From Flavobacteriaceae bacterium (GTDB lineage Bacteria > Bacteroidota > Bacteroidia > Flavobacteriales > Flavobacteriaceae), in assembly GCA_020347545.1 (NCBI GenBank), contig CP070731.1, positions 151,724 through 159,654 of the forward strand: 7,931 nucleotides of DNA. Direction: 5' to 3'. Under the pieces are notes generated by a model. That model was not told the origin of the DNA. It ran no database searches and saw nothing but the letters and a program-made list of their open reading frames with translations. A program made the translations under genes and the position numbers. Positions within the stretch are counted from its first letter, which is position 1. Each line of letters begins with the position of its first letter. This document shows, in pieces, positions 1 to 7,543 of the stretch.

Positions 1-1
1 A

Positions 2-3000
2 AAAGACGAAATTGATTCTGAAACCGCGAGTGAGGACTGGCCTACTTTTAATGGTGCCAAAGTGGAACCCAATGTCTTCGAGTTGAATCTGTCAGAGGAA
101 ATGCCGATCCTGAACATCAACATCTCTGGGGATTACCCGGTTGAAAAACTTAAGGATTACGCTGAATATCTAGAAGATGAAATCGAGGGTTTGCCTGAGA
201 TCAAGCAAGTGGATATTCGCGGAGCCCAGGAAAGAGAAGTCGAAGTTGCCGTAGACATTTATAAAATGATGGCGGCAAAAGTAAGTTTCGATGACGTGAT
301 CAGTGCGGTAAACAATGGAAACGTAACCATGTCTGCGGGTAACCTGGTTTCAAGTGGCCAGCGCAGAACCATCCGAATCATAGGAGAAATTGATGATCCT
401 TCTGACCTTGAACTCTTTGTTGTGAAATCTGAAAACAACAGTCCAATTTACCTAAAGGATGTTGCAAAAGTTACCTTTAAGGAAAAGGAAAGAACAACCT
501 ATGCAAGAGATTTTGGAAAGGTGGTTGTTATGCTCGATGTGAAAAAAAGAGCGGGGAAAAATATGGTGGCTGCCGCGGAAAAGATCAGAACCATTGTGGA
601 GGAAGCCAGAATTGATGAGTTCCCGGCAGATCTTGAACTCAGTATTACCAATGACCAGTCTTCAAAAACCATTGGACAGGTTGATGATCTGGTCAATAAT
701 ATTGTTTTTGGTATTATTCTGGTTGTGACGGTTTTAATGTTCTTCCTCGGATTTCGAAATGCACTTTTTGTTGGTTTTGCCATACCCATGTCCATGTTAC
801 TTTCTCTGATGATATTGAACGCTTTGGGCTATACCATGAACACTATGATACTGTTTGCTTTGATCATGGGATTAGGTATGTTGGTTGACAATGGAATCGT
901 TGTGGTGGAAAATGTTTATCGTTTAATGGATGAAGAAGGAATGAGCAAGAAAGCTGCTGCAAAAAAGGGTATCAGTGAAATTGCTTTTCCGATCATTATT
1001 TCCACGGCAACAACTATTGCCGCATTTATTCCTCTTGGATTATGGCCTGGTGTAATGGGTGAATTTATGATTTACCTGCCTATTACCCTTTCGGTTGTTT
1101 TGGGATCTTCACTTTTTGTAGCCATCTTTTTTAATTCAGTATTGGTCTCGCAATTCATGAGTACTGAGGATAAGGATATGTCTCGAAAGAGTATTTTTTC
1201 AATTACCGGAATTTTGGTGCTTTTTGGTCTTCTGATTCTTTTTGTTGGAGGAGAATACAAAATTTTCGGGTCCATCATGTTGACAACAGCTCTTTTATTA
1301 TGGATCTACAGGCTGTTTCTAAGAAAAATGGCCAACTATTTTCAGAATAATATTCTGACCAAATGGGAGGTTTTATACGAAAAAACCTTAAAAGGGGCGC
1401 TCAACAGCTGGAAACCTTATGCGATATCTATTGGTACTGTTCTCCTATTGTTCTTGGTGTTTTCAGGTTTTGGTGCTTCAATACAGATGCAAAGAACCAA
1501 AGTGGAATTTTTTCCAGACAATGTACCCAATCAGATTATAGTATACATTGAATATCCCGAAGGTACTGATATAGAAAAGACAAATGAAATCTCCAAGGAA
1601 ATTGAAAAAAGGGTGTATTCCTTTTTAAATAGCGAAGAATACAGAGACAACGGTTATAATTACCTGGTTGAAAGTGCTGTAGCACAGGTTGGAGAAGGAG
1701 CCGGAAATCCACAGACTGATGGAGGTTCAGCTGCTGAAATGCCTCATAAAGCTAAAATTACTGCTTCCATGCGCGAGTTTAAATTCAGACGTGGAAAAGA
1801 CAGCGAAGCCCTAAGGCAAAAAATACAGGAAGCTATGGTAGGTATTTACCCAGGAGTGGCTATCAGCGTCGAAAAGGATGCAAACGGGCCACCTGCCGGA
1901 TATCCTATCAATATTGAGATTGAGGGTGATGATTATGCCGAGCTTATTTTCACAGCTGAGAAGATGAAAGATTTCATTAACAGACAGAGTATTGAGGGCA
2001 TTGATGAATTAAAAATAGATGTAAATCGATCCAAACCATCCATGTATGTTTCCATTGACAGGCGAAAGGCAGGAGAGCTCGGGGTCAATGCAGGTCAGGT
2101 GGGTCAGCAACTCAGGAATTCAATTTTCGGAGCCAAGGCAGGTATCTATAAGGAAGAAGGTGAGGATTATGACATCTATGTCAGATTCAACGAACTAAAC
2201 AAGAATAATAAAAGTGCTGTGTTTAACCAAAAGATAACCTTTAGGGATCCTGCAACGGGTAAAATAAAGGAAGTTCCGGTTTCAGCAGTGACGAGTCAAA
2301 AAAACAATTCCGGATTCAGTGCCATTAAGCACAAGGATGTGAAACGTGTAGTTACCTTGTATTCGGCTCTTTCACCTGGTTTTACGGATGCCGGTGCAGT
2401 TGTGAGCAGGATCCAGTCAGAAATGGAAGGATTCTCCGAATTGCCCAATGGAGTAAAAATTGACTATACGGGACAAATAGAGGAGCAAAACAAGCAAATG
2501 ACGTTTTTAGTTGGCGCTTTTATCTCCGGTCTGGGGCTGATCTTCCTGATATTGATCTTTCAGTTTAATTCTGTTTCAAAACCGGGAATTATCATGTTGG
2601 CGATTTTCCTGAGTTTGATTGGAGTTTTTAGCGGACTTATTGTTACCGGCAATTCATTTGTTATCATGATGACCATGGTTGGTATCATTTCGCTTGCCGG
2701 AATTGTTGTGAATAACGGGGTGGTTCTCCTTGACTATACGCAGCTTCTGATCGATAGAAAAAAGGCTGAATTAGAACTTGATGAAGATGATTATCTCGAT
2801 CGAAAAGAACTACTAGAGTGTATCATAAAAGCCGGAAAGGCAAGGTTGCGCCCTGTACTCTTAACGGCTATTACAACCATTCTTGGTCTGATTCCTCTTG
2901 CCATCGGTTTCAATATCAATTTTTATACCCTGTTTACCGAATTAGATCCCCAGATTTATGTTGGAGGGGATAACGTGGTATTTTGGGGACCTCTGGCATG

Positions 3001-3130
3001 GACAGTAATCTACGGGCTTTTTGTGGCTACCTTTTTAACACTGATCGTGGTGCCCATTCTGTTCTACCTGGTGACACGTTTTAAAATGTGGCTAAAAAGA
3101 AAACCTGTGGCGGAAGAAACAGTAACATAA
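2..3130 (+). CDS. RND-family efflux transporter, inner-membrane subunit (5' truncated)
   Basis: This encodes an AcrB/HAE1-like proton-motive-force-driven exporter, which normally works with a periplasmic adaptor and a TolC-type outer-membrane channel. The frame is open to the left edge (1042 codons visible); a GTG at 62 lies inside the porter domain and is not the start. TM1 and roughly the first 100 residues are missing. Visible order: first periplasmic porter region (about 1-230), TM2-TM6 (about 231-390), two extra hydrophobic segments (about 398-416 and 420-441), an amphipathic stretch, TM7 (about 471-491), second porter region, and TM8-TM12 to the end. TM4 has GMLVDNGIVVVEN with Asp296, TM10 has AGIVVNNGVVLLDY, and RLRP at 948-951 precedes TM11. 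GPPAGYPINIEI is typical of the second porter repeat. Compared with AcrB, the second TM4 Asp is Asn297 and the TM10 Lys is Asn904. It is the last gene before a terminator; substrate unknown. Confidence 0.95.
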   Translation, partial: KDEIDSETASEDWPTFNGAKVEPNVFELNLSEEMPILNINISGDYPVEKLKDYAEYLEDEIEGLPEIKQVDIRGAQEREVEVAVDIYKMMAAKVSFDDVISAVNNGNVTMSAGNLVSSGQRRTIRIIGEIDDPSDLELFVVKSENNSPIYLKDVAKVTFKEKERTTYARDFGKVVVMLDVKKRAGKNMVAAAEKIRTIVEEARIDEFPADLELSITNDQSSKTIGQVDDLVNNIVFGIILVVTVLMFFLGFRNALFVGFAIPMSMLLSLMILNALGYTMNTMILFALIMGLGMLVDNGIVVVENVYRLMDEEGMSKKAAAKKGISEIAFPIIISTATTIAAFIPLGLWPGVMGEFMIYLPITLSVVLGSSLFVAIFFNSVLVSQFMSTEDKDMSRKSIFSITGILVLFGLLILFVGGEYKIFGSIMLTTALLLWIYRLFLRKMANYFQNNILTKWEVLYEKTLKGALNSWKPYAISIGTVLLLFLVFSGFGASIQMQRTKVEFFPDNVPNQIIVYIEYPEGTDIEKTNEISKEIEKRVYSFLNSEEYRDNGYNYLVESAVAQVGEGAGNPQTDGGSAAEMPHKAKITASMREFKFRRGKDSEALRQKIQEAMVGIYPGVAISVEKDANGPPAGYPINIEIEGDDYAELIFTAEKMKDFINRQSIEGIDELKIDVNRSKPSMYVSIDRRKAGELGVNAGQVGQQLRNSIFGAKAGIYKEEGEDYDIYVRFNELNKNNKSAVFNQKITFRDPATGKIKEVPVSAVTSQKNNSGFSAIKHKDVKRVVTLYSALSPGFTDAGAVVSRIQSEMEGFSELPNGVKIDYTGQIEEQNKQMTFLVGAFISGLGLIFLILIFQFNSVSKPGIIMLAIFLSLIGVFSGLIVTGNSFVIMMTMVGIISLAGIVVNNGVVLLDYTQLLIDRKKAELELDEDDYLDRKELLECIIKAGKARLRPVLLTAITTILGLIPLAIGFNINFYTLFTELDPQIYVGGDNVVFWGPLAWTVIYGLFVATFLTLIVVPILFYLVTRFKMWLKRKPVAEETVT

Positions 3131-3158
3131 AAAAATCCGGGCTTTGCCCGGATTTTTT
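3130..3158. terminator. Bidirectional rho-independent terminator between convergent genes
   Basis: The stem TCCGGGC/GCCCGGA (3136-3142 with 3146-3152) closes a TTT loop. It is flanked by six A on the left (3130-3135) and six T on the right (3153-3158), which can also pair. Read on either strand, a GC-rich hairpin is followed by a T run, so it can stop both the RND transcript (stop codon 3128-3130) and the opposing uvrC-patatin transcript (stop codon 3163-3161). The A run overlaps the last bases of the RND stop codon, so spacing is very tight. Confidence 0.92.
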
Positions 3159-3160
3159 CT

Positions 3161-5395
3161 TTAGAACCAGAATCCGACATTGATATACCAGTGATTCTGG
3201 TTGTTATCAGGATTCCACGAATAAATTAATTCCACAGGGCCAATGATGGTGTTGACTCCATAACCAGCGGCATATCCCGATCGAGTATCTTCAAATATTC
3301 TTCCATCGTTCCAGATATCCTCATTTAACCTTCCAAAATTTCCGGTGAACGAAAGAAAATTCTTTTTAAATATTTCGTACCTCATCGTCAAAGCGGTGCG
3401 CAAAAACGCGGATTCATTAAGCTCTGCAAATCCATATCCATAAAAAGGAACAAAAGTATTTATATAGTTTTCATTGTAACCTCCAAGATGGTAATCCAAA
3501 ACCCCGTTGTCATTGTTTCCGATTGTCACACCAGCTTCCGAAATAAGGTGAAAAGTGAGTTTGTCAAAGAACGAATAAGCAAACCCTATCCTTCCATATA
3601 ACTGAGAAAAAGTATTAAAGTTATTATTAAAGTCACTCGATAGCCCGTAAAGAAGGTATTCTGAATTCAGATAAACTCCTTTCTTGGGAAAATAATTCGA
3701 ATCATAGGTGTCAAGCATTACTTTTCCAAAGGCACTGAAATAGTGGCTCTTTTCAAAATAAATACGATTCGTCACATTATCGATGACCTCATCCGTGTAG
3801 GTGTTCAGAAATTTATGTTCCACTCCTACGCGGAATGCCCATCTGTCTTTGATGGTTGATTGAAAAAAAAGCCTTGTGGTAAAATCCAAATATCTTATGG
3901 GTACCTTCAATCCGGTATCAAGACTCCCGTTACTTCTTGTGTCAGGAAGGGTAGTCGTAACCACGTCGGCCTTAAAGGTGTTGTAACGCGTATTGATTCC
4001 AAAACTCCAGTTAAATCCATTGTCGTAAAAATAGTCAAGATTATACCGGATATTGTCACCTATTACGATATCGGCCGAGATAAAATCATTTTTAAAAAAC
4101 AGGTGTTTGTTTGTAAAATTAACCAGAATTCCTGTCTTGTAAAGATCGTCATAGTGCGCCCCAAACTGAATATACGTCTCCTCATCATTTTCATTGATTT
4201 CGAATTCCACCTTGACCCCTTCTCCGTCTGAGATCAATTTATAGAAAATACTTTCAAAGTTACCCGTAGCGGTTAAAACATCGATCCCTCTCATAAAATC
4301 CTTTCTGCTTATTCTTTCATTCCTTTCCAATCCCAGTTTTTTTATGCAATACTGATCGGTATAATTTCTATTTCCTTTTATCCTGATATCCGTAATCAGA
4401 AAGTCCTCTCTGAACTTATAAGAATCAATTGTTCTTTTCCTTGGTTCCCCTTTTTGTTGTCTTGCAATTTCTTTTAATTGGTCCTCGACCATTTCTGCAG
4501 CTAATTCTCCTCTGTTTAGAATTTCCTCGCTCTCATCGAAGGAGAATGTTGTGAATTCCTCGAGTTCGGGCCGAATGTAAAGATCACATTCCTCTATTTT
4601 ATCATCCCATTGATTATACATCTGAAAGCCCGCTATTTGTAATAGGATCTCAGGAAGCGTTTTTATATTTTCAATATCCCTTAAACCACCCGAAACATTA
4701 ACACCTATAATATAATCAACACCTTTTTTCCTCATTTTTTCAACAGGAAAATTGTCAACAATTCCTCCGTCAACCAGAACTTTTTCATCCACTTTTACAG
4801 GTGTCAAAAGTCCTGGAAAGGCACCACTGGCCCGAATCGACTCAGGTAAAAATCCCTGTTCCATGATCACTTCTTCACCTGTTTCAAGGTTTGTGGCAAT
4901 ACAGAAAAATGGAATATCCAACTCACTGAAATCGTTAACTTCATGAACGTGCTCAGTGAGCTGGGAAAAGATGTTAAATGCATTCTGGCCTTTTGAAACC
5001 GCTGAAGGCAATTCAATTTTACCATCTGTCAAAGGCAAGGAAATAGCATATTTGCCATCATTTTCCTTTTGATAAAAAGAAGAAACTTCTCTTGGAAGAT
5101 CGTCACGGACCAAACCGCTAAGGTCATTTATTCTAAGAACTGAATCCAGCTCTTGGGCATTGTAACCTGAAGCGTAAAGACCTCCGATAATGGCTCCCAT
5201 ACTGGTACCCGCAATATAATCGATTCTGATACCGGCCTCTTCTAGTTTTTTTAAAACCGCCACATGAGCAAATCCTTTCGCCCCTCCTCCACTTAAAACC
5301 AGACCTACTTTAAGATCCTCCCGGGGCTCAGCCTTTTCCTGTGCTGCCACAGTAGACATGAATATAAGTATTACAAGAAACAGATAATATTTCAT
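3161..5395 (-). CDS. Patatin-like phospholipase with POTRA and Omp85-type outer-membrane barrel
   Basis: This is a 744-residue protein with the layout of type Vd autotransporters (PlpD of Pseudomonas, FplA of Fusobacterium), which have a lipid acyl hydrolase joined to its own outer-membrane barrel. Residues 1-18 are a signal peptide with likely cleavage after VAA (16-18). The patatin domain (about 28-310) has the oxyanion-hole motif GGGAKG at 36-41, nucleophile Ser65 in GTSMG (63-67) and dyad Asp209 in DGG (209-211), so it should be active. One POTRA domain spans about 330-402. The remaining ~340 residues form a beta-rich barrel ending in the aromatic GFWF expected of an outer-membrane protein. 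The ATG shares its A with the uvrC TAA stop, and no clear Shine-Dalgarno precedes it, so translation probably depends on uvrC. Whether the lipase is released, surface-exposed or periplasmic in this lineage cannot be told from sequence. Confidence 0.93.
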   Translation of the reverse strand: MKYYLFLVILIFMSTVAAQEKAEPREDLKVGLVLSGGGAKGFAHVAVLKKLEEAGIRIDYIAGTSMGAIIGGLYASGYNAQELDSVLRINDLSGLVRDDLPREVSSFYQKENDGKYAISLPLTDGKIELPSAVSKGQNAFNIFSQLTEHVHEVNDFSELDIPFFCIATNLETGEEVIMEQGFLPESIRASGAFPGLLTPVKVDEKVLVDGGIVDNFPVEKMRKKGVDYIIGVNVSGGLRDIENIKTLPEILLQIAGFQMYNQWDDKIEECDLYIRPELEEFTTFSFDESEEILNRGELAAEMVEDQLKEIARQQKGEPRKRTIDSYKFREDFLITDIRIKGNRNYTDQYCIKKLGLERNERISRKDFMRGIDVLTATGNFESIFYKLISDGEGVKVEFEINENDEETYIQFGAHYDDLYKTGILVNFTNKHLFFKNDFISADIVIGDNIRYNLDYFYDNGFNWSFGINTRYNTFKADVVTTTLPDTRSNGSLDTGLKVPIRYLDFTTRLFFQSTIKDRWAFRVGVEHKFLNTYTDEVIDNVTNRIYFEKSHYFSAFGKVMLDTYDSNYFPKKGVYLNSEYLLYGLSSDFNNNFNTFSQLYGRIGFAYSFFDKLTFHLISEAGVTIGNNDNGVLDYHLGGYNENYINTFVPFYGYGFAELNESAFLRTALTMRYEIFKKNFLSFTGNFGRLNEDIWNDGRIFEDTRSGYAAGYGVNTIIGPVELIYSWNPDNNQNHWYINVGFWF

Positions 5396-5397
5396 TA
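5393..5397 (-). other. TAATG stop/start overlap joining uvrC and the patatin gene
   Basis: On the minus strand the uvrC stop TAA (5397-5395) and the patatin-gene start ATG (5395-5393) share one base. The bases just upstream (CCCCTCAAAATCAACT) hold no purine-rich ribosome site, which suggests that terminating UvrC ribosomes reinitiate here. It supports a two-gene operon read from the uvrC side. Confidence 0.85.
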
Positions 5398-7197
5398 AGT
5401 TGATTTTGAGGGGTTTTCAATATTATAATGTCTGCATATTTTCAATGCCTTGTCCTTACCTATAAGTTGCTCTAAATCTTCAAACGTTGCAGTTTTTAAA
5501 CGTTTAATTGATTTATATTTTTTTAAAAGCGTTAAAACCGTTTTCTCCCCAATCCCGTTAATATTGGCCAAATCACTATTAATGGCTCCTCTACTTCTTT
5601 TATTTCTGTGATGGGTAATTCCGAATCGATGTGCCTCATTTCTCAATTGCTGTATGATCTTCAAAGTTTCTGACTTTTTATCCAGATACAATGGAATAGA
5701 ATCTCCGGGATAATAGATCTCTTCCAGTCTTTTGGCGATTCCGATGATAGCAATTTTTCCTCGAAGGCCCAGAACCTCAAGACTTTTTAATGCAGATGAC
5801 AACTGCCCTTTACCACCGTCAATCACCACAAGCTGGGGTAGATCCCTCTCCTCTTCGAGGAGTCTTTTGTATCTTCTGTGGACCACTTCTTCCATAGAGG
5901 AATAGTCATCTGGGCCCACTACGGTTTTAATATTAAAATGTCTGTATTCCTTTTTATCAGGCTTCCCATCTTTAAACACCACACAGGCTGCAACCGGATG
6001 CGACCCCTGAATATTGGAATTGTCAAAACATTCAATATGACGAGGTTCTTCATTTAATCTAAGATCTTTTTTCATCTGTGCCATAATCCTTTTGACATGC
6101 CTGTCAGGATCAATAATCTGAATCTGTTTAAAGCGTTCCTGCCTGAAATATTTTGCATTCCTTTCAGAGAGTTCAACAATTCGCCTTTTGTCTCCTTGCT
6201 TAGGGACTGTTACCTTAACCATGCTGCCAATATCAACGGGAAAAGGGGTGTAAATTTCTGAAGAAACGGAATTGAACCGGTCCCGGATCTCAACAATGGC
6301 CAGTTCAAGTAATTCTTTGTCTTCCTCATCCAGTTTCTTCTTAATTTCTATGGTATGCGACTGAATAATTGCACCGTTGGTGATCTTTAAAAAATTCACA
6401 TAGGCAAAAGACTCATCCGAAACGATACTAAAAACATCGACATTTGTAATTGAGGGGTGTACAACGGTTGATCTGGCCTGATAGTTTGCCAATAATTCTA
6501 TCTTTTCCTTAATCTTCTGTGCTTCTTCAAATTCTGCATTCGATGCAAATTCCAGCATTAAGGTCTCAAATTTTTTGATTGATGTTTTGAAATGGCCTTT
6601 AATAATATTTCTTATCTCCTTGATGTCCTGGTCGTACTCTTCTTCCGATTGCAACCCTTCACAGGCTCCTTTACAGTTTTTAATATGATATTCCAGGCAG
6701 ATCTTGTACTTCCCTCCCTCAATATTATCCTTGGACAGATTATATGCGCAACTGCGCAACGGATACAATTCCTTTATCAAAGACAGCAAGGCTCGCACAG
6801 TTCTGACAGAGGTATAAGGGCCGTAATATTCAGATCCATCCTTCCAGACATTTCTCGTCAGAAAAACACGTGGAAATGGCTCTTTCTTTATACAAATCCA
6901 TGGATAGGTTTTATCATCTTTAAGAAGTACATTATATCTGGGTTGATACTTTTTGATCAAGTTGTTCTCAAGCAACAGCGCATCCGTTTCAGTCTCTACA
7001 ACGATATGCCTGATCAGGAATATCTTTTTGACAAGTACCCTTGTCTTACCGTTTTCATGATGCTTGGTAAAATAGGAAGAGACCCTCTTTTTCAGATTTT
7101 TGGCCTTGCCTACATACAATAGGTTTTCATCCCGATCAAAATATTGATATACACCGGGGGATTGGGGCAGGGATTTTATTTGAATTTCTAAATCCAA
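5395..7197 (-). CDS. uvrC: UvrABC excinuclease subunit C
   Basis: UvrC makes both incisions around a lesion in nucleotide excision repair after UvrA/UvrB damage recognition. The 600-residue length is normal. The GIY-YIG nuclease (3' cut) spans about 13-90, with GVY at 15-17, YVG at 28-30, Arg38 and Glu77 (LLLENN). Four cysteines (150, 167, 175, 179) match the proposed iron-sulfur ligands of UvrC. A UVR (UvrB-binding) helix pair lies at about 206-241. The RNase H-like nuclease (5' cut) carries the expected Asp392 (CFDNSNIQG), Asp460 (VIDGGKGQL) and His523 (RNEAHRFG). A double helix-hairpin-helix DNA-binding domain occupies about 540-595. The start is TTG at 7197-7195: a TGA stop lies four codons upstream in frame, no ATG lies between, and the next in-frame Met is near residue 214, beyond the first nuclease. 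First gene of an operon with the patatin gene. Confidence 0.97.
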   Translation of the reverse strand: MDLEIQIKSLPQSPGVYQYFDRDENLLYVGKAKNLKKRVSSYFTKHHENGKTRVLVKKIFLIRHIVVETETDALLLENNLIKKYQPRYNVLLKDDKTYPWICIKKEPFPRVFLTRNVWKDGSEYYGPYTSVRTVRALLSLIKELYPLRSCAYNLSKDNIEGGKYKICLEYHIKNCKGACEGLQSEEEYDQDIKEIRNIIKGHFKTSIKKFETLMLEFASNAEFEEAQKIKEKIELLANYQARSTVVHPSITNVDVFSIVSDESFAYVNFLKITNGAIIQSHTIEIKKKLDEEDKELLELAIVEIRDRFNSVSSEIYTPFPVDIGSMVKVTVPKQGDKRRIVELSERNAKYFRQERFKQIQIIDPDRHVKRIMAQMKKDLRLNEEPRHIECFDNSNIQGSHPVAACVVFKDGKPDKKEYRHFNIKTVVGPDDYSSMEEVVHRRYKRLLEEERDLPQLVVIDGGKGQLSSALKSLEVLGLRGKIAIIGIAKRLEEIYYPGDSIPLYLDKKSETLKIIQQLRNEAHRFGITHHRNKRSRGAINSDLANINGIGEKTVLTLLKKYKSIKRLKTATFEDLEQLIGKDKALKICRHYNIENPSKST

Positions 7198-7206
7198 TAA
7201 ATTAAC

Positions 7207-7284
7207 TCAATTTATGAGATCAGTTTCAATTATCTCGATGAATTGAATTCTTGACTTACGTTTATTCTTTTTTACGAAACCCAT
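7207..7284 (-). CDS. Possible 25-codon leader ORF upstream of, and in frame with, uvrC
   Basis: An ATG at 7284-7282 opens a 25-codon frame rich in Lys and Arg (begins MGFVKKNKRKSR, ends ETDLIN), closing with TGA at 7209-7207. It is preceded by a near-ideal AAAGGAG with six bases to the ATG, which is stronger than the sites at the other genes here. The TGA lies 9 bases before the uvrC TTG and in the same frame. The frame could be a translated leader that loads ribosomes for reinitiation at the weak TTG, or a chance ORF. It is too short for codon-use evidence, and I do not recognise the peptide. Confidence 0.35.
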   Translation of the reverse strand: MGFVKKNKRKSRIQFIEIIETDLIN

Positions 7285-7290
7285 TAGTCA

Positions 7291-7297
7291 CTCCTTT
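7291..7297 (-). promoter_or_regulatory. Strong Shine-Dalgarno-like site before the uvrC leader ORF
   Basis: The minus strand reads AAAGGAG followed by TGACTA and then ATG. The match to the anti-SD of 16S rRNA and the six-base spacing are close to ideal. This is unusual in Bacteroidota, where most genes lack such sites, and it is the main reason to take the leader ORF seriously. Confidence 0.5.
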
Positions 7298-7309
7298 AGG
7301 ATTTTCTTA

Positions 7310-7339
7310 CAAATTTTGAGGAAAAGAATTTATTTACAA
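7310..7339 (-). promoter_or_regulatory. Candidate promoter for the uvrC-patatin operon
   Basis: On the minus strand, TTG (7339-7337) is followed after 19 bases by AAAATTTG (7317-7310). This matches the Bacteroidota -33 TTG and, with one mismatch, the -7 TAnnTTTG. Transcription would start near 7303-7306, just upstream of the Shine-Dalgarno-like site. The DNA is AT-rich, so a chance match is possible. Confidence 0.4.
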
Positions 7340-7505
7340 TTTCAAAATATATATTAAAACAATCAAATTCTTTTCTTTATGACATCGGGCACATCGAAAA
7401 ATATTGAATTAAATAACTTAAAAAATAAAAAATTAACAAATCGATAAAAATCGCTAACTAACTCATTAAGTTCAATTTAAATCGAATTTCTATAATCAAT
7501 ATTTG

Positions 7506-7513
7506 TACTTTTG
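7506..7513 (+). promoter_or_regulatory. -7 promoter element (TAnnTTTG) for the decarboxylase gene
   Basis: TACTTTTG is an exact match to the Bacteroidota -7 consensus and lies 46 bases before the ATG. No TTG is present at the usual distance upstream, so the -33 part is weak. The expected start of transcription is near 7518-7521, giving a leader of about 40 bases. Confidence 0.55.
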
Positions 7514-7525
7514 CGATATGATACA

Positions 7526-7543
7526 ACCTTATAAAAATAAGGT
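7526..7543 (+). repeat. Inverted repeat in the decarboxylase 5' leader
   Basis: ACCTTAT (7526-7532), an AAAA loop and ATAAGGT (7537-7543) form a perfect seven-base-pair hairpin that ends 16 bases before the start codon and just after the predicted transcription start. It could be an operator half-site pair or a weak RNA stem. It has no trailing T run, so it is not a standard terminator. In AT-rich DNA a chance origin is plausible. Confidence 0.4.

Noticed and set aside
62..64. GTG as the start of the RND gene
   Set aside because: The frame is open to the window edge and the upstream codons continue normal porter-domain sequence; TM1 must lie farther upstream, so this is an internal codon.
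3860..4231. 123-codon plus-strand open frame inside the patatin gene
   Set aside because: It is antisense to the POTRA/barrel region, its sequence is basic and hydrophobic without any motif, and it would split a clearly intact gene.
6592..7122. 176-codon open frame on the plus strand inside uvrC
   Set aside because: It is antisense to well-conserved UvrC domains (GIY-YIG and the cysteine region), has no recognisable protein family and no promoter; it is a by-product of uvrC codon use.
7382..7396. Direct repeat ACATCG-ggc-ACATCG
   Set aside because: Only two short copies, with no further copies or symmetry; not enough to call an operator or array.
7379..7447. 22-codon plus-strand frame starting MTSGTSKN in the intergenic region
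   Set aside because: It lies in low-complexity AT-rich DNA, lacks a ribosome site or its own promoter, and its later codons are mostly Asn/Lys/Leu as expected from A/T runs.
7442..7453. Inverted repeat CGAT-AAAA-ATCG
   Set aside because: A four-base stem in AT-rich DNA is expected by chance, and it has no placement relative to a promoter that would support function.
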